A stretch of DNA of 23,700 nucleotides from an uncultured Caulobacteraceae bacterium (GCA_937967425.1 CALBST010000250.1:1-23700), one strand, 5' to 3'. Positions 7,638 to 17,157 are shown, counted from the first letter of the stretch. Program-made: numbers and translations. Notes: a model not told the origin generated them from the letters alone.

Positions 7638-10600
7638 TTACTCAGCAGGCGTTCGCGCGCTCTCTGGATCTTCGTGCGCTGTCGGTTTCGGCAGGAAGCC
7701 TTGCACCCACCGCTCCAAGCGATCGATCAGCACGAACATCGCCGGCACGAACACGAGCGAGAGCAGCGTCGATAGCATCAAGCCGCCGATCACCGCCGCG
7801 CCCATGCCTTGGCGCAGCGTGCCGTCGACTCCCCAGCCGGCGGCGGCGGGGATCATGCCGCCTGACATCGCGAACGTCGTCATGATGATCGGGCGCGCGC
7901 GCTTCATGCCGGCCTCCATGAGCGCCGCGTTGCGGCTCATGCCAGCGTGCATGCGCTCGACCGCGAAATCGACGAGCAGGATCGAGTTCTTGGTGACGAG
8001 GCCCATCAGCATAAGCAGGCCGATGAACGCAAACAGAGAAAGCGGCTGATTGGCGATGAGCAGACCGAGGAACGCGCCGCCAAGCGAGAGCGGCAGCGCC
8101 GTCATGATCGTGATCGGCTGGAAGAAGTCGCGGAACAGCAACACCAGCACGATGTAGATGAGGATGATGCCCCAGAGCATGGCGGTGCCGAAGGCCGCCG
8201 TCATTTCCGCGAAATCTTCGGTTTGCCCGCCGGCAACGAGGCGCGCGCCCGGCCCGCCTTGCGCTTCGGGAAGCGCGTTGACTTCATTCTGCGCCGTCGA
8301 AAGCTGCGTGCCGGGGCGCACATTGGCGCCGACTGTGACGGCGCGTTCGCGATCGCGGCGCTCGATGGTGGCTTCGCCAAGCGAGAACTGGACGTCGGCC
8401 ACGGCGTCGATCCGCACTGGCGCGCCGAGAGTCGATTGCACCGGCAAAGAGCGCAACGCATCGAGATCGGACCGTTGATCCGGGCGCAGCGTCACGCGGA
8501 TCGGAATCTGACGGTCAGCCAAATCGTACTTCGGCAGATTTTGCTCAGCATCGCCGCTCGTTGCGATGCGGATTGCGGAGGCGAGGGCGGCTGAGGTGAC
8601 TCCAAGGCGCGCCATGTCCTCTTGGCGCGGACGCACCTGAATCTCTGGGCGCCGCAGCGCAGAGGTCGAACGCACGTCTGCAAGCGAGTCCAAGCGGCTC
8701 ATCGCGGCGGCCAAGCGATCGGCGGCCGCGTTCACGGCGGCGGGATCTTGGCCGACGAACTGCACGGTGATGTCGGAGCCCGAAGAGCCGCCCTGATCCT
8801 GCACAAAGGCGGAGCGATAGTTCGGAAACTCCGAAAGGATCGGCCGCAACTCCTGCTGGATCGCGTAAGACGAGCGATTGCGCTCGCCGCGTTGTGTCAG
8901 CTGGATGAATATGTTCGCATCGGGCGCGGAGCCATCGGCGCCGTTCATGGACGTGAACACGCCGATGACTTCGGGATTTTGGCGGATGCGCGCGCTCATG
9001 TTCTGCAGGACGCGATCGGCCTCCAGAACCGGCGTGCCGGGCGGAATTTCAACGCGCGCTTGGATCATGCCGTTATCGAAGCGCGGGATAACGACCGAGG
9101 GCACCGTGCTTGCCATGACAAGCGAGCCGATGAACACGGCGACGCCGATGCCGACTGTCTTCCACGGGTTGCGGATCGACCAGCTTAGCGCGTCGTGGTA
9201 AGTCTCAGTGAGGACGCCCGGTTTGGCTTCGGCGTCGTGACCTTCGCTCTTCAGGAAGAACGCCGCCATCATCGGCGTAATCAAGCGCGCGACGACGAGC
9301 GAGAAGAACGCCGCGAGCGCGACGGTGAGGCCGAACTCCTTGAAGAAGACGCCCATCCCGCCTTCCATGAAGCTCACTGGCACGAACACGGCGATGATCG
9401 CGCCGGTTGTCGCGACGACGGCGAGGCCGATTTCGTCTGCGGCTTCGAGCGCGGCGGCGTAGGCGGATTTCCCCATACGCATGTGGCGGACGATATTCTC
9501 GATCTCGACGATGGCGTCATCGACAAGGACGCCGGTAACGAGCGCCAGCGCGATCAAGGTCACCATGTTGAGCGTGAAGCCCAGCACTTCGATGCCGGCA
9601 AAGGTCGGGAAGATCGAAAGCGGGATCGCGGCGGCGGCGATAAAGGTTGCGCGCCAATCGCGCAGGATAAGGAACACGACCAGGCACGCGAGAAGCGCGC
9701 CTTCGAGCAGGGCGTGGATCGAGCTTTCATGCATGCCGCGGATGAATTCGACGGTCGATGCAATCTCGGTGATGTGAATCTGCGGGCGCGCTTCCTCAAT
9801 CTCGCGGATGCGCTCATCCATGCGGTCGAAGACTTGCACCTCGGAGGCGCCGCGGGAGCGCTGCACCATGAAGCCGACGACCGGCTGGCCGTTGTATCGG
9901 GAGATGGAGTTCAGATCGCTGGCGCTGTCGGTGACGGTGCCTAGATCGCCGAGGCGCACAGTGCGGCCGCCGCTTGCGGTGATGCGGAGATTTTCGAGCT
10001 CCTGCACGGATTCCGCGCCGCCAAGCGTTCGGATCGATTGGGCTTGGCCGCCGACTTGCGCCTGACCGCCGGGCAGGTCGGCGTTGATGGCGCGAAGCTG
10101 GTTATTCACCTGATCCGCTGAAACGCCGTAAGCGAGCATGCGCGCGGGATCGAGCTCGACGCGGATTTCGCGGTCAACGCCGCCAAGGCGGGTGACGGCG
10201 CTGACGCCGTCAACGGCGAGCAATTCACGCTGAAGGTCATTATCTATGAACCAGGAAATATCCTGGGGGGTCATGCCTTCGCCTTCGACGGCGTAATAGC
10301 CGATCGGCTGGCTCGCGGCGTCGATGCGCTGAACCACAGGTTCGGTGATGTCGGCGGGTAGGTCGGCGCGGATACGCTGGATCGCGTCACGCGCGTCGTC
10401 GACGGCGCGCGATAAGTCGCCGTCGCTCTCCATCTCGACCGTGGTTTGTGAAACGCCGGGCGAAATCGTCGAAGTGATGCGCTTCACGCCCTCAACCGAG
10501 GTCAGCGCCGCTTCTATCCGCTGCGTGATCTGCGTTTCCATTTCCACCGGCGCCGCGCCCGGTTGCGCGACGGTGACGGTGAAGCCGCCGAAATCGACGT

Positions 10601-10721
10601 TTGGCAGCTGGTTGATCGGCAGCCGGCCATAGGCGGTCCATCCTGCGAACAGCAGCGCCAGAATAAGGAGGATCGGCGGGATCGGGTTGCGGATCGCGCC
10701 GGCGGAAATATTCCAAGCCAT
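7638..10721 (-). CDS. RND efflux pump permease (AcrB/HAE-1-like)
   Basis: Inner-membrane proton-driven pump of 1027 residues, normal length for the family. It has the N-terminal first helix, two large periplasmic loops and the central membrane block. The proton-relay aspartates D401 and D402 are visible in LVTGVLVDDAIVEIEN, and a second conserved helix near the C-terminus (TKNSILLVDFA) is present. It exports small hydrophobic compounds across the envelope with the adaptor encoded just upstream (6 bp between genes; GGAAGG ribosome-binding site inside the adaptor's end) and the outer-membrane channel at 12815. It is the last gene of the tetR-adaptor-pump unit. Its stop codon is immediately adjacent to that of the convergent PLP enzyme, leaving no room for a terminator. 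Confidence 0.95.
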   Translation of the reverse strand: MAWNISAGAIRNPIPPILLILALLFAGWTAYGRLPINQLPNVDFGGFTVTVAQPGAAPVEMETQITQRIEAALTSVEGVKRITSTISPGVSQTTVEMESDGDLSRAVDDARDAIQRIRADLPADITEPVVQRIDAASQPIGYYAVEGEGMTPQDISWFIDNDLQRELLAVDGVSAVTRLGGVDREIRVELDPARMLAYGVSADQVNNQLRAINADLPGGQAQVGGQAQSIRTLGGAESVQELENLRITASGGRTVRLGDLGTVTDSASDLNSISRYNGQPVVGFMVQRSRGASEVQVFDRMDERIREIEEARPQIHITEIASTVEFIRGMHESSIHALLEGALLACLVVFLILRDWRATFIAAAAIPLSIFPTFAGIEVLGFTLNMVTLIALALVTGVLVDDAIVEIENIVRHMRMGKSAYAAALEAADEIGLAVVATTGAIIAVFVPVSFMEGGMGVFFKEFGLTVALAAFFSLVVARLITPMMAAFFLKSEGHDAEAKPGVLTETYHDALSWSIRNPWKTVGIGVAVFIGSLVMASTVPSVVIPRFDNGMIQARVEIPPGTPVLEADRVLQNMSARIRQNPEVIGVFTSMNGADGSAPDANIFIQLTQRGERNRSSYAIQQELRPILSEFPNYRSAFVQDQGGSSGSDITVQFVGQDPAAVNAAADRLAAAMSRLDSLADVRSTSALRRPEIQVRPRQEDMARLGVTSAALASAIRIATSGDAEQNLPKYDLADRQIPIRVTLRPDQRSDLDALRSLPVQSTLGAPVRIDAVADVQFSLGEATIERRDRERAVTVGANVRPGTQLSTAQNEVNALPEAQGGPGARLVAGGQTEDFAEMTAAFGTAMLWGIILIYIVLVLLFRDFFQPITIMTALPLSLGGAFLGLLIANQPLSLFAFIGLLMLMGLVTKNSILLVDFAVERMHAGMSRNAALMEAGMKRARPIIMTTFAMSGGMIPAAAGWGVDGTLRQGMGAAVIGGLMLSTLLSLVFVPAMFVLIDRLERWVQGFLPKPTAHEDPESARTPAE

Positions 10722-10727
10722 GAGCGA

Positions 10728-12029
10728 TCAGCCTTCCCGTCCGCGGATACCTTCGGCTGGCGCAGTGGGAGCCGGAGTTTCAGCCGCAGGCGCTGGCGGT
10801 TGCAGCACGCGCACTTCCTCGCCGTCCTGCAGGAAAGCGGCGCCGGAGCCGACAACACGTTGGCCCGCCGACAGGCCGGAGGTCACTTCAACCCAATCGC
10901 CATCACGGCCACCGAGCTGAATGTCGATTCGATGCACATGGCTCGTGTCGTCGAGCACCAGCACATAGGCTTGGCCGCTCTCGTAAAGCACGGAGCTTTG
11001 CGGCACCGCGATCACTTCGCGCGGCGGCAGGCTGGCATGGCCGCGCAAATACATGCCGGCGCGGACGCGTGTGCCGGAGGGCAACGAGAACAAGGCTTCG
11101 CCCGTCCGCGTGCGGCTGTCGATCGAAGCGGGCAGGCGGCGCAGCGTGCCGGTCACTGTTGAGCCATCAACAAGTGAGAACGTCGCCGTCTGGCCTTCCT
11201 GCATCGCCAGCACATCTGCTTCCGCGACCTGCGCGGCCACTTCCAGGCGATTGTCGGCGGCGATGCGGAAGAGCGGCTGGCCGTCGACGGCGGCGCCGAG
11301 TTCGGCTGTTCGGTCAATGACGAGGCCCGATGCCGGTGCGCGGACGTAGCCGCCGCCGAGGCGGGCGTTCACTTCTGCAAGTTGTGCGCGGGCCGCCGCA
11401 AGACGTGCGTCAGCGGCAAGCGCGGCGGCGCGGCGTTGTTCGATCGCTTCAGCGGAGAGCGCGCCTGAATCACGAATGGATTCCGCCCGCTCATACTCAC
11501 CGCGCGCGCGGACGGCGGCAGACTCTGCTTCGGCGACGGTGGCTTGCGCGGCGCGCATCTGCGCCGTCGCCAGCGCGTTATCGAGGCGCGCCATGGCTTG
11601 GCCTTGGCGCACGAAATCGCCTTCGTCGACAAGGATCTGCAGAATGCGCACGCCGGAGGCCTGCGCCGTCACCTGAATATCGCGCACCGGTCGCGCTTCG
11701 CCGTTCAACGAAACCTCTGTCTCGAACGTGCGCACTTCGACGGGCACAACGCTCACGGCCTGGGCTGTCGCCGGCGGCGTTGTGATGTGATTGTCGCCGC
11801 CGATGCGGCTCAGCACCGCAAGCGTGATGATGATGGCCGCGATGCCCAACCCGAGCAGTGTCAGGATCTTCTTGCGGCGCTTGTCCGCATCCGGGGCGTC
11901 GGTGGCGCGCTCCCAGACGCGCTTGCCGGCGTCGCGGGCGGTGCGCAGCGCGTTTCCGCCCGCGTCTCTGGCGCGTTTGAATAGGCCTTCAGCTTTGGTG
12001 AAGAGTTCGGGGTTTTCGGGCTTATTCAT
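10728..12029 (-). CDS. RND efflux periplasmic adaptor subunit (membrane fusion protein)
   Basis: Adaptor of 433 residues linking the RND pump to the outer-membrane channel. Visible parts: a membrane anchor (about 54-75), a barrel-sandwich half-motif (SGVRILQILVDEGDFVRQGQ), a long Ala/Glu/Arg-rich alpha-hairpin, the second sandwich half (YVRAPASGLVIDRTAELGAAV) and beta-barrel and membrane-proximal domains, ending in a Pro/Ala-rich tail. It is anchored by a transmembrane helix rather than a lipobox. Unusually it has a roughly 50-residue charged cytoplasmic N-terminal extension with a repeated RDAG pattern. Its ATG overlaps the TetR stop as ATGA, so regulator and adaptor are translationally coupled. 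Confidence 0.93.
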   Translation of the reverse strand: MNKPENPELFTKAEGLFKRARDAGGNALRTARDAGKRVWERATDAPDADKRRKKILTLLGLGIAAIIITLAVLSRIGGDNHITTPPATAQAVSVVPVEVRTFETEVSLNGEARPVRDIQVTAQASGVRILQILVDEGDFVRQGQAMARLDNALATAQMRAAQATVAEAESAAVRARGEYERAESIRDSGALSAEAIEQRRAAALAADARLAAARAQLAEVNARLGGGYVRAPASGLVIDRTAELGAAVDGQPLFRIAADNRLEVAAQVAEADVLAMQEGQTATFSLVDGSTVTGTLRRLPASIDSRTRTGEALFSLPSGTRVRAGMYLRGHASLPPREVIAVPQSSVLYESGQAYVLVLDDTSHVHRIDIQLGGRDGDWVEVTSGLSAGQRVVGSGAAFLQDGEEVRVLQPPAPAAETPAPTAPAEGIRGREG

Positions 12030-12679
12030 GTACGTGGCTCGAGATAGCGCTCCGCGAGCGCACGAAATTGCGAGACCGCGGCCTCGGTATTGATGTCGCG
12101 GCGGAATGCGCGCCTGAGACCTATGCCTTCAAGCGCCGCAAACAAGGTGTCGGTGACGATTTCCGGATCGAGTGTTGCGTCGATTTCACCGCGTTGTTGC
12201 GCTGCCCTCACGGCGCTCGTGAAAATCTTGACACTCTGCACGTCGCTCGCGCGCAGCGGCGCGGCCACCGCGTCATCGCGGATCGCTTCGGAAAAGATGT
12301 CTGCGATCAGTGCGCCGTCGCCTTCGGCGAATTTGTCGAAGAAGCTTCGCGCCGCGAGGCACATCGCCGGCACGAAGCCTTGTTCTTCGGCGGCGCGCAG
12401 GAAGGCCTGGTCGCTCTCGCCGCGCTTATCTTCGGCAATCGCGCCGATGATGTCGGCCTTGCTGGAGAAATAGCGATAGAGCGCGCCGGCGCTGACGTTC
12501 GCTTCGGCGCAAATCTCCGCCATCGTTGACTGGTGAAACCCGCGGCGGCGGAAGCAGGCGATGGCCGCGTCCATGATCTGACGCCGCCGGCGCTCGGCGA
12601 GTTCGGGATCGGCTAGACGGGCCAATTGGGGTCCCCAGGTGACAGGTTGCCGGAAACGGCTTGCGCCGTGATTGTGCAA
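12026..12679 (-). CDS. TetR/AcrR family transcriptional regulator, probable repressor of the efflux genes
   Basis: Regulator of 217 residues. The N-terminal helix-turn-helix covers about 34-80 with the typical TMAEICAEANVSAGALYRYFSSK block (recognition around 51-71), followed by an all-helical ligand-binding domain. It is the first gene of the tetR-adaptor-pump unit, the usual arrangement for autoregulated efflux control; inducer unknown. The start is uncertain: the best in-frame start upstream of the helix-turn-helix is TTG at 12679, and no Shine-Dalgarno is seen. The ATG at 12684 is out of frame. A perfect 14-bp palindrome lies 10 bp upstream and is the likely operator. Confidence 0.9.
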   Translation of the reverse strand: MHNHGASRFRQPVTWGPQLARLADPELAERRRRQIMDAAIACFRRRGFHQSTMAEICAEANVSAGALYRYFSSKADIIGAIAEDKRGESDQAFLRAAEEQGFVPAMCLAARSFFDKFAEGDGALIADIFSEAIRDDAVAAPLRASDVQSVKIFTSAVRAAQQRGEIDATLDPEIVTDTLFAALEGIGLRRAFRRDINTEAAVSQFRALAERYLEPRT

Positions 12680-12689
12680 CGCATATAAA
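12661..12689 (+). promoter_or_regulatory. predicted sigma70-type promoter for the outer-membrane efflux gene
   Basis: TTGCGC (12661-12666), 17-bp spacer, TATAAA (12684-12689). Predicted transcription would start near 12696, in the middle of the TetR palindrome, giving a leader of about 119 nt before the ATG at 12815. The -35 box lies inside the 5' end of tetR. Confidence 0.5.
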
Positions 12690-12702
12690 ACGAATGTTCG
12701 TT
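12689..12702. promoter_or_regulatory. probable TetR operator palindrome
   Basis: Perfect inverted repeat AACGAA-TG-TTCGTT, similar in form to AcrR/TetR-family operators. It covers the predicted start points of both opposing promoters, so a bound TetR dimer would block efflux channel and tetR-adaptor-pump expression together. Confidence 0.65.
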
Positions 12703-12703
12703 C

Positions 12704-12731
12704 TTTAAATGTTAAGCCTGGACGGCGTCAA
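12704..12731 (-). promoter_or_regulatory. predicted promoter for tetR-adaptor-pump
   Basis: Read on the minus strand: TTGACG (12731-12726), 16-bp spacer, TTTAAA (12709-12704). Predicted transcription starts near 12697, also inside the palindrome, leaving about 18 nt before the TTG start at 12679. The -10 match is imperfect. Confidence 0.45.
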
Positions 12732-12814
12732 GCTGAAATCCCAAATCCCAACGCCGGGCACAGCTTCGCCCAATATGGTTGTCAGCCGCCTAAGTATCTG
12801 AGGAGTAAGAGGGA

Positions 12815-14248
12815 ATGGCCGCAGTCGGAAACCTCTTCCGGGCCGTTGCGCTGTCCGGCGCGCTGGCCGCGGCCGGGTGTGTGACCATGCCGAGCGAGCG
12901 GGCGGAAGCGCCGCCGCTGCCCTCGGTTTGGCGTGATGCGCCGCAAGGGGCGGAGCTTCCGGTCACCGATTGGTGGCAGGGGTTCAACGACCCGGCGCTG
13001 AATCAATTGGTGGCTGAGGCGCTCTCGGAGGGGCCGAGCGTCCAGTTGGCCGTGTCCCGTGTCCGCGAGGCGCGGGCGCTGTCTTATTCAACCATCACCC
13101 AGTTCCTGCCGCAGCTGACCGCAACCGGCAGCGGCCAGTACCAGCGCTTTGTCGAGGGTCCGATACCGGCCGGCGTCGATCGCGAGTCGATGAGCGGCGC
13201 GTATGGCGTGCAAGCCTCTTGGGAGCTGCCGCTGTTTGCAATTGGCGCGACAGCGGTCGGCGCGCGCGCCAATACGCAGAGCGCCTTGGCCGATTTGCGC
13301 GGCGCGCGCGTGACGCTCGCGGCCGACGTGGCGCAAGCCTATGTCGATCTGCGCGCGGCGCAGGCGAGCCGTGCGGCGCTGCAGCGGTCTGTCGAAACTT
13401 CAGACGAACTCGCCCGCATTCTTGCAACCAGCGCCAGCGCCGGCTTTGCATCCGAAGCTGACGCGGCGGACGCGCGGCGTCTGGCGGAAAGCACGCGTGC
13501 GCGCCTGCCGGGTCTAATCATTGAAGAACGCCGTGCGGAGAACGTACTTTCTGTGCTGCGTGGCCGCGCGCCGGGCACGGAGGAAGCGGCGACGCAAAGC
13601 GTCTTCGCGGCCGAAAACGCGCCGGTTCCCCATCTTGAGCTCGCTTCCGCGCCAGCGGCGCCGGCAGATCTGTTGCGCCTGCGTCCCGACGTAGCACGCG
13701 CAGAGGCGCAAACACTTATCGCCGCCGCACAGCTCGGCGCCGCGCGTGCCGACCTGCTGCCGCGCCTCAATCTCACCGGCGCGATCAATGTCACGGACGC
13801 GCTGATCGGCAATCCGAGCGGCGCCGGCGTCACGCTGGCGACCGGCACGCCGCTGATCTCGATGCCGTTGTTCGATTGGGGCCAACGCTTCGCCGTGTCG
13901 CGCCAGCGCTCGGCGCAGTTCGATCAATCGCTGATCCAGTATCGCCAGACCGTGACGCAAGCCATTGCGGAAGCTTCAAACGCGCTGGTCTCGCTGGAGC
14001 AAGGCAGGCTGCGTCTCAACTCCGCGCGCGCGGCGGAGGAGGCGGCGGAAACGACGGCGCGTGGTTCGCGCGCGGCGTTTGAGGCAGGGATCCAAAGCCT
14101 TGCCGATCGTTTGCGCTCGGAACAACAGCTGATCGATGCGAGCCTCACCCGCATAACCGCCGAACAGCAGGCCGCGAGCGCCGCGATCGCGACCTATCGC
14201 GCGTTCGGCGGCGGTCCTGCTATTGCACCTGAAGTGGTCCGCCGCTAG
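12815..14248 (+). CDS. efflux transporter outer membrane subunit (OprM/NodT family lipoprotein)
   Basis: Outer-membrane channel of 477 residues completing the tripartite RND system. It has a signal peptide with lipobox LAAAGC (Cys22 as the lipidated residue), the conserved early block DWWQGFNDPALNQLV, and two repeated coiled-coil/OEP halves (for example around VQLAVSRVREARAL and VARAEAQTLIAAAQLGAARADLLPRLNL). It forms the TolC-like trimeric tunnel. It is on the opposite strand from tetR-adaptor-pump and shares their control region. AGGAG at 12801-12805 precedes the ATG at 12815. Confidence 0.94.
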   Translation: MAAVGNLFRAVALSGALAAAGCVTMPSERAEAPPLPSVWRDAPQGAELPVTDWWQGFNDPALNQLVAEALSEGPSVQLAVSRVREARALSYSTITQFLPQLTATGSGQYQRFVEGPIPAGVDRESMSGAYGVQASWELPLFAIGATAVGARANTQSALADLRGARVTLAADVAQAYVDLRAAQASRAALQRSVETSDELARILATSASAGFASEADAADARRLAESTRARLPGLIIEERRAENVLSVLRGRAPGTEEAATQSVFAAENAPVPHLELASAPAAPADLLRLRPDVARAEAQTLIAAAQLGAARADLLPRLNLTGAINVTDALIGNPSGAGVTLATGTPLISMPLFDWGQRFAVSRQRSAQFDQSLIQYRQTVTQAIAEASNALVSLEQGRLRLNSARAAEEAAETTARGSRAAFEAGIQSLADRLRSEQQLIDASLTRITAEQQAASAAIATYRAFGGGPAIAPEVVRR

Positions 14249-14348
14249 CCGATCAATCCCCGTCATTCGTCGCAGCAACCCGCGAAAACGCTGGACATGC
14301 ACACGCGCGTGCGCTGCCTTGCCCGGCTAGGGTTCGAAGGAGCGGGGA
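14249..14348 (+). other. short intergenic region before the M16 peptidase
   Basis: 100 bp with a 10-bp palindrome CACGCGCGTG (14302-14311) and the AGGAG ribosome-binding site (14338-14342) for the next gene. No clear terminator or promoter was recognised; the palindrome may simply reflect GC-rich composition. Confidence 0.35.
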
Positions 14349-17156
14349 ATGAAGAGAGCGCTTGCGGGAGCGTTGATGTTCGTGGCGGCCTTGAGCGGCT
14401 GCGCCACATCGAGCACGCCGACGGCCAGCCGGGAGCAACCTGCAACGGTCGCGGAACTTCTCGAAGGCGTGGAGATTCCGTACGAGCAGTTCACGCTCGA
14501 CAATGGACTCACGGTTCTCGTTCACGAAGATCGCAAAGCGCCGATCGTCGCCATCGCTGCCTGGTACAATGTGGGCTCCAAGGATGAGCCGCAGGGGCAA
14601 ACCGGCTTCGCGCACTTGTTCGAGCACATCATGCTCTTCAACGGCACCGAGCATATTCCGAACCTGATCGAGCCGCTGCGCGAAATGGGCGCGACTAACT
14701 GGAACGGCACCACTTGGTTCGACCGCACCAACTATTTCCAGACTGTGCCGACACCGGCGCTGGATCGCGGCCTCTACATTGAGAGCGAGCGGATGGGCTA
14801 CATCCTCGGCGCGCTCACGCAGGAGCGCCTCGATGCGCAGCGTGGCATCGTCCAGAACGAAAAGCGCCAGGGCGACAACCAGCCTTATGGCATGACGTTC
14901 TATCGCATCCTTGAGCGTCTCTTCCCCGAAGGTCACCCGTATCGCCACTCGACGATCGGCTCGATGGCTGATCTGGATAACGCGTCGCTCGAAGATGTGC
15001 GCCAATGGTTCCGTGACAATTACGGGCCGAACAACGCGGTGATCGTGCTGGCCGGCGACATCAATGCCGCTGAAGCGCGGCCGTTGATGGAGCGTTATTT
15101 CGGCCAGATCCCGCGCGGGCCGGACAACATTCCCGCCGCCGCCGATGTCCCGACGCTGAGCCAGCGCATCGATGACACCATGCACGATCGCGTCGCAAAC
15201 ACGCGACTTTATCGGACCTGGGTTGTGCCCGGCTTGGCGCATGAAGATACGCTGGAGCTTGATGTCGCGGCGCAAGTGCTCGGCGGGTTAAATAGTTCGC
15301 GCCTCGATCGCATCCTGGTGCGCGACGAACAGAGCGCGGTTTCGGTTACGTCCAGCCTGTTGCCGTTCCAGCGCGTCAGCTTCTTTTTCGTCACCGTTGA
15401 CGTGAAGCCCGGTGTCGATCCGGCTGCAGTGTCCGCGCGGCTCGATGAGATCGTTGGCGATTATATCACGACTGGCCCGACGGCGGATGAGATCCAGCGC
15501 GTAGCGACGCAGCAAGTATTCGGCAGTGTGCTGGCGATCGAGCAGGTGGGCGGCTTTGGCGGCAAGACCGTCGCGCTTGCCAACAGCACGATCATGACAG
15601 GCGACCCCAGCTTTTATGAGCGCAATCTGCGTGCTTATGGCGATGTCACCCCCGCCGCAGTGCGCGAGGCGATGGGGCGCTGGCTGACGCGCCCAGTGTA
15701 TGCGTTGCGTGTCGATCCTGGCGCGCGTGAGCCATACCAGGAGGCGAGCGCCACCAATCGCCCGCCGCCGGACAATCGCCCGCCAACGGTGACGCCGCGT
15801 GAGCCAATGCCGGACATCGGCACGATCGCCGATCTCGATTTTCCAGACGTGCAACGTGCGCGCCTGAACAATGGCATTGAAGTTGTTTACGCACGCCGCA
15901 CCGCAGTGCCGATCACCTACGTCGCGTTCGATTTCGACGCCGGCGTTTCGGCTGACCCCCAAGGCGCGTTCGGCACGCAGCGCCTGATGCTCTCGACGAT
16001 GACCTCCGGCGCAGGCGGGCGCGACGCCATGGAGATCGCCGAGCAACAAGAGCGCCTTGGCGCTTCGATTGGCGCCAACGGCACGCTTGATCGCTCGGCG
16101 CTGACGCTGACGACGCTGAGCGCCAATCTCGGCCTCTCGCTCGATCTGTTCGCTGACGTGATTCAGCGCCCGGACTTTGCGGAAAGCGAAGTAACGCGCG
16201 AGGGCAATCAGCAGCTCTCGGCGATCGCCACCGAAGGCACGCAGCCGAATGGCTTGGCGCAACGCACGTTCCCATCGCTCGCGTTCGGCGCCAATCATCC
16301 CTACGGCCGCGCCGCTTCAGGGCTGGGCAGCGAAGGCTCTGTCTCGCCGCTGACGCGCGACAACCTGATTGCGTTCCATCAAACCTGGATCCGTCCCGAA
16401 ACGGCGCGTGTGTTTGTGGTTTCGGATCGTCCGCTGAACGAGATCACGCGCGCGCTCAATGCGCGCTTCGGCAATTGGCGGGGCGCCGCCGTGCCGGTCG
16501 GCCGCAAGAATTTCGATACGCCGATTCCCGAGGCCCGTTCGCGCATCGTGATCGTTGACCGGCCGCAATCGCCGCAATCGGTGATCTATGCCGGGTCGGT
16601 GTTGCCGATCCGCGGTTCGGATGACACGCTGACGCTCAACGCCGCCATCGAAGTGCTCAGCAACGGCTTCCTCTCGCGCACGAACACGGAAATCCGTGAG
16701 CGCCGTGGCTGGTCATACGGGCTGAGCGGTGCGCCAAGTCTGCGCGAAAATCAGGTGCCGTACATCATCAACGCGCCGGTTCAGGCGGATCGCACTGGCG
16801 ACTCGATCCGCGAACTGATCTCGCAGATCAATGCGTTCAACTCGACAAATGGCGTCACCGAGGCCGAGCACACGCGCACGATCAACGGCAACATTCGCCA
16901 GCTGCCGGGTTCGTTTGAGACCGCCGGCGCCGTGCTCGGTGCGCTACGGTCGAACCAACTCTACCGCCGCCCGGACAATTATTGGGAAAGCGTCGCCTCG
17001 CGCTATCGTGCGATGAGTGCTGCTGAGATGGACGCCGCTGCGCGCGCGGTGATCGATCCGTCGCGGTTCGTGTGGGTGGTGGTTGGCGATGCGTCGGTTG
17101 TGCGTCCGCAGTTGGAAGGGCTCGGGCTGCCGATCGAGGTCGTGCCGGCGTCCTGA
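14349..17156 (+). CDS. M16 family zinc metallopeptidase, predicted lipoprotein
   Basis: Two-lobed insulinase/pitrilysin-type peptidase of 935 residues. A signal peptide with lipobox LSGC (Cys18) predicts a lipid-anchored periplasmic or outer-membrane protein. The N-terminal lobe has the inverted zinc motif HLFEH (H89, E92, H93) and the distal zinc ligand E171 in GIVQNEKRQ, so it should be catalytically active. The C-terminal lobe (from about residue 515) has the same fold without HxxEH, as expected for the inactive half that closes the chamber. Such enzymes degrade peptides or clear misfolded/signal peptides in the envelope; the substrate is unknown. AGGAG lies 6 nt before the ATG. The stop is one base from the stop of the convergent pilin gene. 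Confidence 0.93.
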   Translation: MKRALAGALMFVAALSGCATSSTPTASREQPATVAELLEGVEIPYEQFTLDNGLTVLVHEDRKAPIVAIAAWYNVGSKDEPQGQTGFAHLFEHIMLFNGTEHIPNLIEPLREMGATNWNGTTWFDRTNYFQTVPTPALDRGLYIESERMGYILGALTQERLDAQRGIVQNEKRQGDNQPYGMTFYRILERLFPEGHPYRHSTIGSMADLDNASLEDVRQWFRDNYGPNNAVIVLAGDINAAEARPLMERYFGQIPRGPDNIPAAADVPTLSQRIDDTMHDRVANTRLYRTWVVPGLAHEDTLELDVAAQVLGGLNSSRLDRILVRDEQSAVSVTSSLLPFQRVSFFFVTVDVKPGVDPAAVSARLDEIVGDYITTGPTADEIQRVATQQVFGSVLAIEQVGGFGGKTVALANSTIMTGDPSFYERNLRAYGDVTPAAVREAMGRWLTRPVYALRVDPGAREPYQEASATNRPPPDNRPPTVTPREPMPDIGTIADLDFPDVQRARLNNGIEVVYARRTAVPITYVAFDFDAGVSADPQGAFGTQRLMLSTMTSGAGGRDAMEIAEQQERLGASIGANGTLDRSALTLTTLSANLGLSLDLFADVIQRPDFAESEVTREGNQQLSAIATEGTQPNGLAQRTFPSLAFGANHPYGRAASGLGSEGSVSPLTRDNLIAFHQTWIRPETARVFVVSDRPLNEITRALNARFGNWRGAAVPVGRKNFDTPIPEARSRIVIVDRPQSPQSVIYAGSVLPIRGSDDTLTLNAAIEVLSNGFLSRTNTEIRERRGWSYGLSGAPSLRENQVPYIINAPVQADRTGDSIRELISQINAFNSTNGVTEAEHTRTINGNIRQLPGSFETAGAVLGALRSNQLYRRPDNYWESVASRYRAMSAAEMDAAARAVIDPSRFVWVVVGDASVVRPQLEGLGLPIEVVPAS

Positions 17157-17157
17157 G

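Noticed and set aside
9195..9944. 249-residue plus-strand ORF opposite the RND pump
   Set aside because: Asp/Glu/His/Arg-rich antisense shadow of the pump's membrane core.
14302..14311. Palindrome CACGCGCGTG before the M16 gene as a regulator site
   Set aside because: Short alternating GC palindromes are expected by chance in this composition and no matching regulator is nearby.
14253..15275. 340-residue minus-strand ORF opposite the M16 peptidase
   Set aside because: Antisense to the zinc-motif region; composition is Arg/His-rich and shows no family motif. The same holds for 15288-16298.
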